64,000 bases of DNA from Chitinophagaceae bacterium (GCA_020847395.1 JADLCD010000040.1:1-64000); one strand, 5' to 3'. Positions 26,155-36,187 are shown, counted from the stretch's first letter. Numbers and translations are program-made. The notes: generated by a model from the sequence alone, not told the origin.

Positions 26155-29100
26155 ATGCGAAAATGGACTAAGCTTGCCATGCTCATGAGCATGGCTTTTT
26201 GTATTCTTCTACAAGTTTGCGTTGCCCAAACAAAATTAGTGAAGGGAAAAGTAACTGACGCAAAAGACGGGACTCCAATACTGGGAGCAACTATTAAATC
26301 AGATAAAACTGATTTTACTACTGTAACAAATCCCGATGGTACCTTCGAATTTAAAGCTCCGTCAGCGGCTACAAAATTAATTATCAGCTTCGTGGGCTTT
26401 AAAACGTTGGAGCTACCAATAACTTCCGATTTCTCAAACATACAATTAGAAGAAGGCGCTTCGAAAGCCTTAAGTGAAGTAGTGGTGGTAGGTTTTGGAA
26501 CAAAGATTAAAAAAGACCTTACCGGTAATATTGCTAAAGTAAAGGGTGCTGATGTACAGAATATGCCGGTACCCAATTTTACGCAGGCTTTGCAAGGAAG
26601 GGCTGCAGGTGTTTTTGTTGAATCTAATAATGGTAAAGTAGGCGAAGGTGTAAAAATCAGGATCCGCGGATCGGGGTCTATTTCTGCTTCAAATGAGCCA
26701 TTATATGTTATTGATGGCGTACCTATTAACTCATCAAGCAATCTCGCTTTTTCAGGTAATCCGAGTGCAGATATAAACTTCAACGATATTGAGTCATTTG
26801 ATATTTTAAAAGATGCTTCTGCGGCTGCCATATATGGTTCCCGCGCTGCAAATGGAGTAGTGTTAATAACTACAAAAAAAGGTAAACAGGGAAAAACAAA
26901 TTTCCAGGTTAATACACAGTACGGTATTAATAAGCCAACTCATTTGCGTGGATTTTTAGATGCAAAGCAGTATGTGGATCTTTTAAGAGAAGCAGCCACA
27001 AATAGTGATAATATTGATGGAGTAGATCCTTCAGACCCTGATTCGTGGTTAACATTTGCTGAAGGAAGGTTAGACAGGTATTCTGGTTGGTCTGATTGGC
27101 GTACATCAGAAACCAATACCAATTGGGAAAAGCTGGCTTTTAATGATAATGCCCGCACGTCGGCTATTGATATATCCGCATCGGGAGGCACAGAAAAAAC
27201 AAAATATTATATAAGTTTATCTTACAACAACCAGGATGGTATTTTAATAGGCAATAAGTTTAAGCGGTTGTCAGGAAGAATAAATCTTGAACAGATAGTT
27301 GCTTCCAACTTTAAAATTGGAATGAACCTGAGCATTTCACAAACCAATGCCGGGCGTGTACCGGTAGATAATGAATTTTCCACGCCTATGCAAATCGTTG
27401 CTTTATCGCCTGTAACACCATTTAGAGATAAAGACGGCAACGTGTATAACTCTCCCACTACAACCTATTCCAACCCTTATGTTGATTTTACTGACGGGCA
27501 CTGGAGCTCCACTATATATCGTAACCTTGGGAACATTTATGGTCAGCTAAATTTCACGCCATCATTATTTTTCAGGAGTGAGTTTGGCGTTGATATTCAA
27601 AACCAGAATGACGATCAGTTTTATGGTTTTAGAACTACGTATGGAACGGGTACAAACGGATATGGAGAATCTGACTGGAACAAGGTTTTAAATTATAACA
27701 CCAATAACTATTTCAATTTCAGTAAAAACTTTTCCGATGTTCATGATGTTGAAGTTGTAGCAGGTATGGCTTTTCAACGGTATCAGAATGACTGGGCAAA
27801 TGTAATAGGCGAACAATTTCCGGTTGAGGCATTACAGAAATTAGCAAGCGCAGGATTGATAAAAACCGGTACATCCAACCAAACCTACTCATCATTCCTG
27901 TCATATTTTGCAAGAGCAAACTATAAATTCAACAATAAATATTTACTCACGCTTAGCGGAAGGGTAGATGGCTCATCAGTATTTGGTAAAGGAAATAAAT
28001 ATGGGGTTTTTCCGGCAGCTTCAGTAGGTTGGATTATAAGTGAAGAAAATTTTTTGAGAAATTCACCCACACTTAGCTTTTTAAAGTTGAGGGGTAGCTG
28101 GGGTTTAACCGGTAACGCAGATGGTTTTGGCAACTTTGCGCACCTGGGTTTATGGGAAGGCGTATCTTATGGCGGAGTGGCAGGTTTATCTCCATCCCAA
28201 CTTGCCAACAAAAACCTTCGTTGGGAAAAATCAAACCAGATCGATATCGGTCTTGATTTTGGCTTTTTTAATAACAGGTTAAGTGGTGAGCTCGATTATT
28301 ATAATCGCAAAACACAGGATTTAATATATGATGTTCCTGTTCCCGGCAATTCCGGTTTTACTACTCAAACAGTAAATATAGGGGCAATGCAAAATAAAGG
28401 CTTCGAAATAGTATTGAACAGTGATAATATTTCTGGCCGAAATTTTAAATGGAGCACTAACCTGAATCTTTCTTTCAATAACAACAAAATAATTAAGTTA
28501 GACGGAAGCCGGGATACTTTAGCGGGTAATGACGGACGCTATCTTAACTCATTGATAGTAGGACAATCAATAGGTGTATTTTACGGCCCTAAATACGCCG
28601 GCGTTGATAAGGAAAATGGTGATGCGTTGTATTATATAAGTGATGGAAAAACAACAACAAATGACTATAGTGAAGCTGGCAATTTTATAGTAGGAAACCC
28701 TAATCCAAAAGTTACTGTAGGTTTTGGCAATACTATAAAATTTAAAGGATTTGATTTAATGTTCCTGTTCCAGGGTGTATTTGGAAACTCTATTATGAAT
28801 GGAGCCGGAGGTTTTATGAGTTCGAGTTTTGCATGGTTTGATAATCAAACAGCAGATCAGCTAAGAAGATGGCAAAAACCGGGAGATATTACAGATGTGC
28901 CACAGCTAAGACTTGGCTATGACAACGGAACCTCTGCTTCAAGCCGCTATATTTATAAAGGAGATTATATAAGATTGAAAAATATAACATTAGGATACAA
29001 TCTTCCTTCAAGCGTTATAAAGGCACTTAAAATCAGTAGTGCCAGGTTTTATGTAACCGGTGTTAACCTGCTTACATTTACCAAGTATGATGGTTGGGAT

Positions 29101-29208
29101 CCTGAAGTAAATACTGATTACAGGGCAGGAAATCGTAACCAGGGTTCTGACTTTTATGCTGCGCCCCAGATAAAAAATATTTCTATAGGCTTAAACGTAG
29201 GCTTTTAA
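26155..29208 (+). CDS. SusC/RagA-family TonB-linked outer-membrane protein
   Basis: The 1017 residues begin with a signal peptide (to VCVAQ, about 25), then a carboxypeptidase-like domain (KGKVTDAKDGTPILGATIK). A TonB-box-like segment (ALSEVVVVGFGTKIKKDLTG) and a plug (MPVPNFTQALQGRAAGVFVE, then IRGSGSISASNEPLYVIDGV) follow, then a large beta-barrel. With the SusD protein encoded 18 bases downstream it forms a bin-type nutrient importer. No sigma/anti-sigma pair, glycosidase or sensor gene is adjacent, so the ligand is unknown. The next gene is in the same orientation and certainly co-transcribed. Confidence 0.95.
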   Translation: MRKWTKLAMLMSMAFCILLQVCVAQTKLVKGKVTDAKDGTPILGATIKSDKTDFTTVTNPDGTFEFKAPSAATKLIISFVGFKTLELPITSDFSNIQLEEGASKALSEVVVVGFGTKIKKDLTGNIAKVKGADVQNMPVPNFTQALQGRAAGVFVESNNGKVGEGVKIRIRGSGSISASNEPLYVIDGVPINSSSNLAFSGNPSADINFNDIESFDILKDASAAAIYGSRAANGVVLITTKKGKQGKTNFQVNTQYGINKPTHLRGFLDAKQYVDLLREAATNSDNIDGVDPSDPDSWLTFAEGRLDRYSGWSDWRTSETNTNWEKLAFNDNARTSAIDISASGGTEKTKYYISLSYNNQDGILIGNKFKRLSGRINLEQIVASNFKIGMNLSISQTNAGRVPVDNEFSTPMQIVALSPVTPFRDKDGNVYNSPTTTYSNPYVDFTDGHWSSTIYRNLGNIYGQLNFTPSLFFRSEFGVDIQNQNDDQFYGFRTTYGTGTNGYGESDWNKVLNYNTNNYFNFSKNFSDVHDVEVVAGMAFQRYQNDWANVIGEQFPVEALQKLASAGLIKTGTSNQTYSSFLSYFARANYKFNNKYLLTLSGRVDGSSVFGKGNKYGVFPAASVGWIISEENFLRNSPTLSFLKLRGSWGLTGNADGFGNFAHLGLWEGVSYGGVAGLSPSQLANKNLRWEKSNQIDIGLDFGFFNNRLSGELDYYNRKTQDLIYDVPVPGNSGFTTQTVNIGAMQNKGFEIVLNSDNISGRNFKWSTNLNLSFNNNKIIKLDGSRDTLAGNDGRYLNSLIVGQSIGVFYGPKYAGVDKENGDALYYISDGKTTTNDYSEAGNFIVGNPNPKVTVGFGNTIKFKGFDLMFLFQGVFGNSIMNGAGGFMSSSFAWFDNQTADQLRRWQKPGDITDVPQLRLGYDNGTSASSRYIYKGDYIRLKNITLGYNLPSSVIKALKISSARFYVTGVNLLTFTKYDGWDPEVNTDYRAGNRNQGSDFYAAPQIKNISIGLNVGF

Positions 29209-29226
29209 TCTTAAAACTTACATGAA

Positions 29227-30570
29227 ATGAGAAGATCAATAATATTAGCATCCATACTATTTTCGGTTGTTATAATCGGTTGTTCAAAAAAAATTGATTT
29301 AACGCCAAGCACAAGCGTTGCAGAAGAATTTGTTTTTACCAGTGATCAAAATATTAAGGCCGCATTATTGGGCGCTTATAATGCTGTAAGCTCCAGTTAT
29401 GTGTTAGGTGGAGATTATTTGTTATATTCAGAATTGCTGGGTGCAGACGGCGAAATACAATGGGCAGGAACATATAATCAACCCAGGGAAATTTTTAACA
29501 AGGCTATTTTAACAAACAACAGTTTTGTTACTACAACATGGACAGATACCTACAAGGCAATAAATATTTGTAACAATATTGTTAACGCTATTGATATTGT
29601 TAACGAAGATGACCGTGACAGAGTAAAAGGTGAGGCTTTGTTTTTGCGTGGAGTTATGTATTTTGAATTGGTATCATTTTTTTCTCAACCATATAGTGCC
29701 GGCAATGCAACTTCAAATCCTGGTGTTCAGCTTATTACTACACCTACAATCGGCAACATATCAGAGGCTAATTATATAGCCAGGAGTACGGTTCAGGAAA
29801 TATTTAATCAGGTACTATCTGATCTTAAAGAAGCCAAAACATTATTGCCGGATGAGAATGACATATATGCAACAACATATGCTGCTTCAGCATTTTTATC
29901 TCGTGTATATCTCCAGATGGAAGATTATGAAAACGCGAGGGACGAGGCTGATAATGTTATAGAAAATAGCGGATATGAACTAACGGGCAATTATGAAAAA
30001 GCATTTAATAATTCCGTTAATTCCTCAGAAGATATATTTGCAATACAGGTTTCAGAAAAAGATGGAGATAATGATATGCATTTATTCTGGTCTATACCTG
30101 AGTATAGCGGCAGAGACGGTGATGTTGATGTGGAACAAAAGCATCTTAACTTATATGAGGCTAATGATGCAAGGCTTGCACTTTTTTATTTAGACGACCT
30201 GGATATTTACCGTAGCGGAAAATGGAAATTAAATTATAAAAATATTCCTATTGTAAGATTAGCTGAAATGTATCTTACAAGAGCTGAAGCAAATGTTAGG
30301 TTGAGCACTGAGGTAGGAGCTACCCCTGCTGAAGATTTAACAACCATTCGTATAAGGGCAGGATTATCTGCTAAAGCTGCAACCTTAGATAATATTTTAT
30401 TAGAAAGAAGGCTTGAGCTGGCGCACGAAGGGCAACGCATACAGGATATTAAAAGACTCAAAAAGTCTGTAGATGGATTTGATTATAATGCTAATGAACT
30501 GGTATTGCCTATACCTCTTCGCGAGGTAAATGCTTCAAACGGTATTTTAAAACAAAATCCAGGTTATTGA
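29227..30570 (+). CDS. SusD/RagB-family nutrient-binding outer-membrane lipoprotein
   Basis: A lipoprotein signal ends VVIIGCSKK (Cys19). The body shows SusD features: the TPR-like helices with GEALFLRGVMYFELVSFF and YAASAFLSRVYLQMEDYENA, and the C-terminal LLERRLELAHEGQRIQDIKR plus NPGY end. At 447 residues it is at the short end of the family. It caps the SusC barrel on the cell surface. The group II intron begins about 20 bases after its stop on the opposite strand. Confidence 0.94.
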   Translation: MRRSIILASILFSVVIIGCSKKIDLTPSTSVAEEFVFTSDQNIKAALLGAYNAVSSSYVLGGDYLLYSELLGADGEIQWAGTYNQPREIFNKAILTNNSFVTTTWTDTYKAINICNNIVNAIDIVNEDDRDRVKGEALFLRGVMYFELVSFFSQPYSAGNATSNPGVQLITTPTIGNISEANYIARSTVQEIFNQVLSDLKEAKTLLPDENDIYATTYAASAFLSRVYLQMEDYENARDEADNVIENSGYELTGNYEKAFNNSVNSSEDIFAIQVSEKDGDNDMHLFWSIPEYSGRDGDVDVEQKHLNLYEANDARLALFYLDDLDIYRSGKWKLNYKNIPIVRLAEMYLTRAEANVRLSTEVGATPAEDLTTIRIRAGLSAKAATLDNILLERRLELAHEGQRIQDIKRLKKSVDGFDYNANELVLPIPLREVNASNGILKQNPGY

Positions 30571-30596
30571 TTAGCTGAACAATTATTTTAATCGAG

Positions 30597-30665
30597 TAGG
30601 AAGGTAGCGATTACTTCGCTACCTGTCCTCTCACACCACCGTGCATACCGTTCGGTACACGGCGG
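30597..30665 (-). ncRNA. Group II intron domains V and VI
   Basis: Domain V: paired arms 30636-30643 and 30658-30665 with an internal bulge and a GAAC tetraloop. Domain VI: arms 30602-30610 and 30616-30624, then CCTACTCGAT. The maturase stop is only about five bases before domain V, as is usual for the compact class C introns. These domains form the catalytic RNA core. Confidence 0.8.
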
Positions 30666-30669
30666 TTTG

Positions 30670-31941
30670 CTAAAATATTGAAAGCTGAACTTCTTTTGGA
30701 CGGTAATGACTGTAAAATGACGCTAACCCCTCTTGGTTTAAGTGTTTTATGGATAACGTTTTGCTCATTATCGGGCTGTGGGCTATTCTGCAACTTCCTT
30801 TACTACTGTTTGCCCATTGGTAGGCTTGCCATTGCGGAACGGAGAATCTCATCAGCTTTCGCATGCGGGTCTTTGCTCGTTTCCATTTGTGCCAATAGAT
30901 TTGCCGTACACGGGTTCTGACTAATTCATCCAATTTCTTCAAGGTGCTTTTACAGTCTGCTTCGATAAAGTAATTTACCCAACCCCGTACTATTACCCCA
31001 AATTTTGGAAAATAGGTTTCGGGGTATTCCGGTAAGCTGCGTTTGAAGATACTTCGTATCTTGTCTTTCATTCGTTTTACGGATTTCGGTGCTATGCGCA
31101 GTCGCCATTCTTTCTTCTTTTTGTAGAAGGAATAGCCTAAAAGTTTGCTTTCCGTCGGGCGGCTCACTTTGCTCTTTTCCCGGTTTACTTTTAGTCGCAA
31201 TTTGCACTCAAGATACTTGGTAATACGCTCCATTACCCTATGGGCAGATTTCAGGCTTCTTACATAGATACTGCAATCGTCTGCATAGCGGACAAAACTT
31301 AACCCTCTTGACTGGAGTTCCATATCCAATTCGTGGAGCATGATGTTGGACAGTAGCGGACTTAACGGGCTACCTTGTGGCGTCCCTTCTTTCGGTATCG
31401 TTACTAATCCTCCATGTAGTATGCCACTCCGTAGATATTTCCCTATCAGTTTTAAGCTGCGTTTGTCCGCCACTTTCCTGCTAATCAGGCTCATCAATTT
31501 ATCGTGGTTTACCTTGTCAAAGAATTTTTCCAAATCCATTTCTATCACATAGGTTTTATCCTCATTCAGATAGGTTTGAGCTTGGTACACCGCTTGATGA
31601 GCGTTCTTCTGTGGGCGAAAGCCGTAACTATGTTCACTAAACTCCTGTTCCCATAGCCCACTCATCCATTGGCTTATTGCCTGCTGGATTAGTCTGTCTT
31701 TTACTGTCGGTATTCCCAATCCCCTGACACCGCCGTTTGGTTTGGGAATTTCTACCCGTTTTACCGCATCAGGTTCATAACGTCCTTCCAAAATCTCTTT
31801 ACGAATTGATGCCCAGGAGGCTTGAAGGAAGTCGCGAAGTTCATCGGTCTGCATTCCGTCAATGCCTCCGGCACCTTTGTTTTTGATAACCTGCTTGCAG
31901 GCTCGTTCAATGTTTCGTATGTCTAAGATTTTCTCTAACAC
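30670..31941 (-). CDS. ltrA: Group II intron reverse transcriptase/maturase
   Basis: The 423 residues contain the reverse-transcriptase blocks. IPKPNGGVRGLGIPTVKDRL is near 65-84, SEHSYGFRP at 102-110, IEMDLEKFFDKVNHDKLM at 133-150, EGTPQGSPLSPLLSNI at 185-200, and the active site YADD at 219-222. The maturase thumb/X domain follows (WRLRIAPKSVKRMKDKI, then GWVNYF). There is no C-terminal HNH endonuclease, which fits class C. The start is GTG at 31941, preceded by an 11-base homopolymer run. No frameshift is seen, so it could be active. Confidence 0.95.
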   Translation of the reverse strand: MLEKILDIRNIERACKQVIKNKGAGGIDGMQTDELRDFLQASWASIRKEILEGRYEPDAVKRVEIPKPNGGVRGLGIPTVKDRLIQQAISQWMSGLWEQEFSEHSYGFRPQKNAHQAVYQAQTYLNEDKTYVIEMDLEKFFDKVNHDKLMSLISRKVADKRSLKLIGKYLRSGILHGGLVTIPKEGTPQGSPLSPLLSNIMLHELDMELQSRGLSFVRYADDCSIYVRSLKSAHRVMERITKYLECKLRLKVNREKSKVSRPTESKLLGYSFYKKKKEWRLRIAPKSVKRMKDKIRSIFKRSLPEYPETYFPKFGVIVRGWVNYFIEADCKSTLKKLDELVRTRVRQIYWHKWKRAKTRMRKLMRFSVPQWQAYQWANSSKGSCRIAHSPIMSKTLSIKHLNQEGLASFYSHYRPKEVQLSIF

Positions 31942-32533
31942 GTTCTTTAAAAAAAAAAAGTTCTCTTTTGACTCCGCTTTCTGTCTTGTTGCGTGACTTG
32001 GCTAAGCTCCTTGTAAATTTTACTCTCGGTTTCCGACCTACCCTCAGTTACACAGGTTTTTTTTTTTTTTTTCTGCTCTCAATCGCTTTCGTCACAAACG
32101 CCTCAGTGGTTTGTCCATTTTAACATTCGGTCCTTCGGCTTTAGACTAATGCCTACTATGACCTCGGCTGACTCCTGATAACTCCGAACCATATTGAACT
32201 TTGTCTCTATGGCTTGTTTCTTTCTTTCGCACTCGCTCGTACGTCCGACAAGTGAGTACTCAGGTCTCTCGGGGTAAGTTGATACGCTTTCTGTCCATGT
32301 AGCCTCCACATTTACGTTTATATCTTCCGTGCAGTATGGGGCTTTTGTTTCTTTAGCAACATCACCCGATATATCCGCCTCTTATGTGGTTTCTGTTCGT
32401 AGGCTCAGACTTTTGCCGCAGGCTTCCTTCAGATTCCACCTCACGATGGACACCCTTGCCTTGAGCTAACACTTCCTACTGCAGAGCGTGCTCGGGACTT
32501 TCACCCTATAGCTTATCAACATGCCCGACACAC

Positions 32534-32570
32534 AAAAGAAATGCTTCGCAAAATGCGAAGCATTTCTTTT
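32534..32570 (-). terminator. Strong intrinsic terminator of the upp-porP operon; intron target
   Basis: A perfect 17-bp stem, AAAAGAAATGCTTCGCA (32534-32550) and its complement (32554-32570), with a three-base loop. On the minus strand it ends in CTTTT directly at the intron 5' end. It lies 70 bases after the stop of the barrel-protein gene. The symmetric A/T flanks also let it work on the plus strand. Confidence 0.85.
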
Positions 32571-32639
32571 CCTGCACACTTTCGTTAAGAAGTGAAACGA
32601 ACTTCCACATTTCACGTTTAACATAGCACTATAATCTGC

Positions 32640-33263
32640 TTAGAAAGCAAAACCAATCTTTCCTCCAAGCATATAATTAAAGTCGCCATTATTATAATTT
32701 ACAAGATCATACCTGGCTCCTAACAATAATTTATTACTGATCAGAAAAAAATCATACCCTAAGGAAATAGTGTAACCCAACAGAAACCTGTTTTCATAAC
32801 CCAATTCAGACATTCTCATGGCGAGATCATTGGTATATTGTATTAGTTCCGCGCGGGTTTCGTAAGAATAGTTTTGATATGCTATACCAGCTCCAATAGA
32901 TATATTTAACCCCGACAACTTTTTCCTGAATGGAAAGAATATAGCTTTCCCATTCAGTCCTGTTAAAGAATAATGACGGAAAGAGTAGTTGAAAAACGCT
33001 AAGGGTTCAGGATTTCGGACCTTTGGATTTTTTACGCCTGATTGAAAATATATTTCTCCGCCTAATTGAATATGATCAGACAAATAACCGGAGTTTTTTA
33101 TAAAATTACCGCAACCCTCAATGTATATGCCATAGCCAGGTACATCTCCGGTACCAAATGAAACTCTTCCGCCGGAAACCTTTATATACTTAATTGGAGA
33201 ATTTTCCTGGCAATATGATAGGGCAGCATAATTAAGCGCAATAAGCACAAAAAGAAATCTCAT
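32640..33263 (-). CDS. Hypothetical outer-membrane beta-barrel protein
   Basis: A signal peptide MRFLFVLIALNYAALSYCQ starts at the ATG ending at 33263, which I prefer over an upstream ATG overlapping the previous gene. The mature 190 residues alternate polar and hydrophobic positions, with aromatic strand ends (SIGAGIAYQNYSYETRAEL, then FLLGYTISLGYDFFLI), and close MLGGKIGFAF, the usual terminal-strand pattern for an outer-membrane barrel. It follows the PorP/SprF gene by 29 bases and may work with it. No specific family is recognised. Confidence 0.7.
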   Translation of the reverse strand: MRFLFVLIALNYAALSYCQENSPIKYIKVSGGRVSFGTGDVPGYGIYIEGCGNFIKNSGYLSDHIQLGGEIYFQSGVKNPKVRNPEPLAFFNYSFRHYSLTGLNGKAIFFPFRKKLSGLNISIGAGIAYQNYSYETRAELIQYTNDLAMRMSELGYENRFLLGYTISLGYDFFLISNKLLLGARYDLVNYNNGDFNYMLGGKIGFAF

Positions 33264-33292
33264 GTACAAATAATTTTGAGAATAACTGCTTT

Positions 33293-34309
33293 TTAAAACT
33301 TCGGGCATCCCAATTTCTTCCTGTTCGGGTCGCTTGCTTTTCTTATATAAATAAGAGAAATTTCATTTCCGCCCCTGCTGTTTGAAGCTGTATTAAGTGA
33401 AGAGTTATTTACATCGTAACTATAGCCAATTCTCACTCCGGCAAACTCAATTCCCACATATGGAATAAATGCATCTTTAAAGCGATACCACAAACCCGTA
33501 TAGAGCGCGGTTTCAGTATCTTCATCATCGTTCAGTTTAAAAGAAAGTGCTGCACCGGCAACAGTTTCGGAAGCTCCTGCCTGGCGCTGGTGTATAAAAC
33601 TTGCATGTAATGTTGTTATTCTGCCTACAGGCACATAACCACCACCATGTACGGTTAACCGGGGATTGAGAATATAATTACCACCTGTAAATGATTCCTT
33701 AGGGCGATTAATATGATATGTAGAAACGCCGAGGTAAAAGTTATTATATCCATCTGTGCTTCCTGAATATAACAACCCGGCATTTACATCAAAATAGTTA
33801 AGATTTATATTACTGGTATTACTTACAAAATCTTCCTGGGTGGTGCCGGTAAAACCATCTGCCCGCAGCATATCCTCAAAAGTTGCTTTAGAAATGTCTA
33901 ATCTCTTATTGGCAAATGTACCCTGAAAACCAACGGTGAGGGTATGGTATCCATTTTCATCTAAAGCCTTGTGATAAGCTGTGGATAAAGAGATAAAATT
34001 ATTGCTCAGGATTTTATTTCCGCTCTGATCGTTTAGTCCCATTATGCCTACACCCCAGGTATCAAATTCCGGCAATCGCTTTTGTATAATACCAAAATCA
34101 ACAGATGCAGTTGCGGTAGTAAAGGCATTATTAATAGTAGGCCATTGATTCCGATAATTGCCCGCTGCACGAAAAGTGCCGTCGAATTTACCGGTATACG
34201 CAGGATTTAACGTTAGTGGTGATGCAAAAAACTGAGAAAAATGCGGATCCTGCGCAAATCCCTGCACATAAACAATCAGTAACACAATCAGGGCGGTAAG
34301 CTTTTTCAT
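33293..34309 (-). CDS. PorP/SprF family type IX secretion-associated membrane protein
   Basis: The signal peptide ends YVQGFAQ, and DPHFSQFFASPLTLNPAYTG (21-40) is the signature start of PorP/SprF proteins. A 12-14-strand barrel follows (ATASVDFGIIQKRLPEFDTW, then GVGIMGLND). In other Bacteroidota SprF-like proteins are needed to deliver particular type IX substrates such as gliding adhesins, each paired with its cargo. The giant secreted protein at 49.4-55 kb is a type IX substrate but is not adjacent. It lies in a run with upp upstream and the small barrel gene downstream. Confidence 0.9.
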   Translation of the reverse strand: MKKLTALIVLLIVYVQGFAQDPHFSQFFASPLTLNPAYTGKFDGTFRAAGNYRNQWPTINNAFTTATASVDFGIIQKRLPEFDTWGVGIMGLNDQSGNKILSNNFISLSTAYHKALDENGYHTLTVGFQGTFANKRLDISKATFEDMLRADGFTGTTQEDFVSNTSNINLNYFDVNAGLLYSGSTDGYNNFYLGVSTYHINRPKESFTGGNYILNPRLTVHGGGYVPVGRITTLHASFIHQRQAGASETVAGAALSFKLNDDEDTETALYTGLWYRFKDAFIPYVGIEFAGVRIGYSYDVNNSSLNTASNSRGGNEISLIYIRKASDPNRKKLGCPKF

Positions 34310-34347
34310 CCGGGTTTAATTGTTTATCAAGTTACAAATTCTTTTTG

Positions 34348-34998
34348 TTAAGATTGAACTTTGGGGCCAAATGCAAGATCGCCTGCATCTCCCAAACCTG
34401 GCACTATATAGCCTTTGGCGGTAAGTTCATCATCTATTGCACCGCACCAAACATTTACTCCTGGTTCTTCTCTTTTTACCAGCTCAATTCCTATTGTGCA
34501 GGCAATGGCTGATACAATATGTATTTCCTTTGGCTTTCCTTCGGCTTTTAAAAACTGGATTGTTTTTACAAGCGAAGCACCTGTTGCCAGCATTGGATCT
34601 GAAATAATTACTATCCTGTCGTTAATATCCGGGCAGGAAACATATTCAATATTTATTTCAAAAGACCCATCTCTGTGATGCTTGCGATATGCCGAAATAA
34701 AAGCATTATCTGCTTTATCAAAATAATTTAATAGTCCCTGGTGCAATGGCACTCCGGCTCTTAATATGGTTGCTAACACCGGTTGGTATTTCAGCATTTT
34801 ACATACGGAAACACCTAATGGTGTCGGCACTTCTTTTTCCTCCCACTCCATGTGCTTGCTCATTTCATATGCAATTACTTCACCTATTCTTTCCAGGTTA
34901 CGCCTGAAGCGCATCCTGTCTGTCTGAATTTCGGTATGCCTTAGTTCGGCAATCCAGTTGCTCATTAATGAATACGCTGTACTAAGATTTATGACCAT
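34348..34998 (-). CDS. upp: Uracil phosphoribosyltransferase
   Basis: It makes UMP from uracil and PRPP for pyrimidine salvage. The PRPP-binding loop VIISDPMLATGASLV and the uracil-binding end YIVPGLGDAGDLAFGP are both complete. The frame opens 19 codons earlier, but the ATG at 34996-34998 (MVINLSTAYSLMSNW) fits the family start and gives 216 residues. It starts the leftward run upp-porP-barrel and is divergent from anmK. Confidence 0.94.
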   Translation of the reverse strand: MVINLSTAYSLMSNWIAELRHTEIQTDRMRFRRNLERIGEVIAYEMSKHMEWEEKEVPTPLGVSVCKMLKYQPVLATILRAGVPLHQGLLNYFDKADNAFISAYRKHHRDGSFEINIEYVSCPDINDRIVIISDPMLATGASLVKTIQFLKAEGKPKEIHIVSAIACTIGIELVKREEPGVNVWCGAIDDELTAKGYIVPGLGDAGDLAFGPKVQS

Positions 34999-35092
34999 GA
35001 AACAGTGGTTTTGGTTTCCAATAGTTCGATGTAAATCAATAGTTTTACCCAACAAATCTAAACGCTGTAATCTATAATCTAAAATTTCTTTA

Positions 35093-36187
35093 ATGATTTA
35101 CAGAGCTATTGGCCTTATGAGTGGCAGTTCGTTAGATGGACTGGATATCGCCTTTGTCCATTTGCATGAAAACGCAGGAAAATGGAGCTTTGATATAGTA
35201 CATGCCGATTGTTACGCATACAGTACGGAGTGGAAAAACAAATTGCAATCTTCAATAGGGTTTAACGCATTGAATTACCTGTTGTTAGATGCGGAATATG
35301 GACATTATACCGGCACCCTGGTAAATAAATTTATTAACAAATATCAACTGGAATACAAGGTGCAGTTAATAGCATCGCATGGGCATACAACCTTTCATAT
35401 ACCTGCTAAAAAAATGACGGCACAGTTGGGAGATGGCGCCGCAATAGCAGCCGAAACAGGCATTCCGGTAGTGAGCAATTTAAGAGCGCTGGATGTAGCC
35501 CTGGGTGGAGAAGGTGCTCCCATAGTGCCAATAGGAGATAAATTGCTTTTTGGAGATTACCAATATTGCCTGAATATTGGCGGCATCGCCAATATATCAT
35601 CTGCACAACATGGAGAATATTTATCATTTGATATATGTGCCGCCAACAGGGTGCTGAATATGCTATCAGAAAAGCTTGGGAAAGATTATGATAATGAAGG
35701 CAGCATGGCCCGCAACGGCTCAGTAAACGAAATCTTACTGCAACGGTTAAACGAACTTGACTATTACGGTAAAGCACACCCTAAATCATTAGCCAACAGT
35801 TTTGGTACAGATATCGTATTTCCGATACTGGAAAATTCGGGCTGCTCAACAAAATATTTATTAGCAACTTATGTTGAGCATATCGCTATCCAGGTAAAAA
35901 ATGCTATTGAAAAAACAAGTGGAAACCAGGCACAAGATGCAAAACTTTTGGCAACAGGCGGTGGAGCATTGAATACTTTTTTAATGGAAAGAATACAATA
36001 TCATCTTTCTTTATTAAACATAAACGTAGTAGTACCCGCGCAAAATGTGGTGCTTTACAAAGAAGCACTGGTTATGGCTTTGATAGGTGTACTGAGATGG
36101 CGCGAGGAGAATAATGTAATGGCAACAGTTACCGGCGCCTCCCGTAATAGCATTAACGGCGCTATCTGGATGGGAGCAGAAGCCTGA
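35093..36187 (+). CDS. anmK: Anhydro-N-acetylmuramic acid kinase
   Basis: It phosphorylates 1,6-anhydro-MurNAc to MurNAc-6-phosphate in cell-wall recycling. The nucleotide-binding start GLMSGSSLDGLDIAF (7-21) and later GDGAAIAAETGIPVVSNLRA, FDICAANRVLN and LLATGGGALNTFLME are the family motifs of the hexokinase-like fold. The 364 residues match the family. No murQ etherase gene is adjacent. The ROK gene downstream could regulate sugar use but is 102 bases away. Confidence 0.94.
   Translation: MIYRAIGLMSGSSLDGLDIAFVHLHENAGKWSFDIVHADCYAYSTEWKNKLQSSIGFNALNYLLLDAEYGHYTGTLVNKFINKYQLEYKVQLIASHGHTTFHIPAKKMTAQLGDGAAIAAETGIPVVSNLRALDVALGGEGAPIVPIGDKLLFGDYQYCLNIGGIANISSAQHGEYLSFDICAANRVLNMLSEKLGKDYDNEGSMARNGSVNEILLQRLNELDYYGKAHPKSLANSFGTDIVFPILENSGCSTKYLLATYVEHIAIQVKNAIEKTSGNQAQDAKLLATGGGALNTFLMERIQYHLSLLNINVVVPAQNVVLYKEALVMALIGVLRWREENNVMATVTGASRNSINGAIWMGAEA

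Larger units (their letters stand above)
30591..32533 (-). mobile_element. Group II intron, class C-like, with maturase gene, on the minus strand
   Basis: On the minus strand the element starts GTGTGTCGGGCATG near 32533, with GGGTGAAAGTCCC soon after, a typical 5' start for bacterial group II introns. It ends CCTACTCGAT near 30591. Domain V is a hairpin at 30636-30665 (CACGGTGG arm paired with CCGCCGTG, GAAC loop), and domain VI is at 30597-30630 (AGGTAGCGA arm). The maturase lies between. Its 5' boundary touches the U-tract of an intrinsic terminator (32534-32570), the known target of class C introns. Ends may be off by one or two bases. Confidence 0.88.

Noticed and set aside
31949..31959. 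Frameshift in the intron maturase at an 11-A run
   Set aside because: The run is just upstream of the GTG start, outside the coding frame; the maturase frame itself is intact.
32057..32072. Run of 16 T as a terminator inside the intron
   Set aside because: No stem precedes it on either strand; it is a homopolymer within the intron RNA upstream of the maturase gene.
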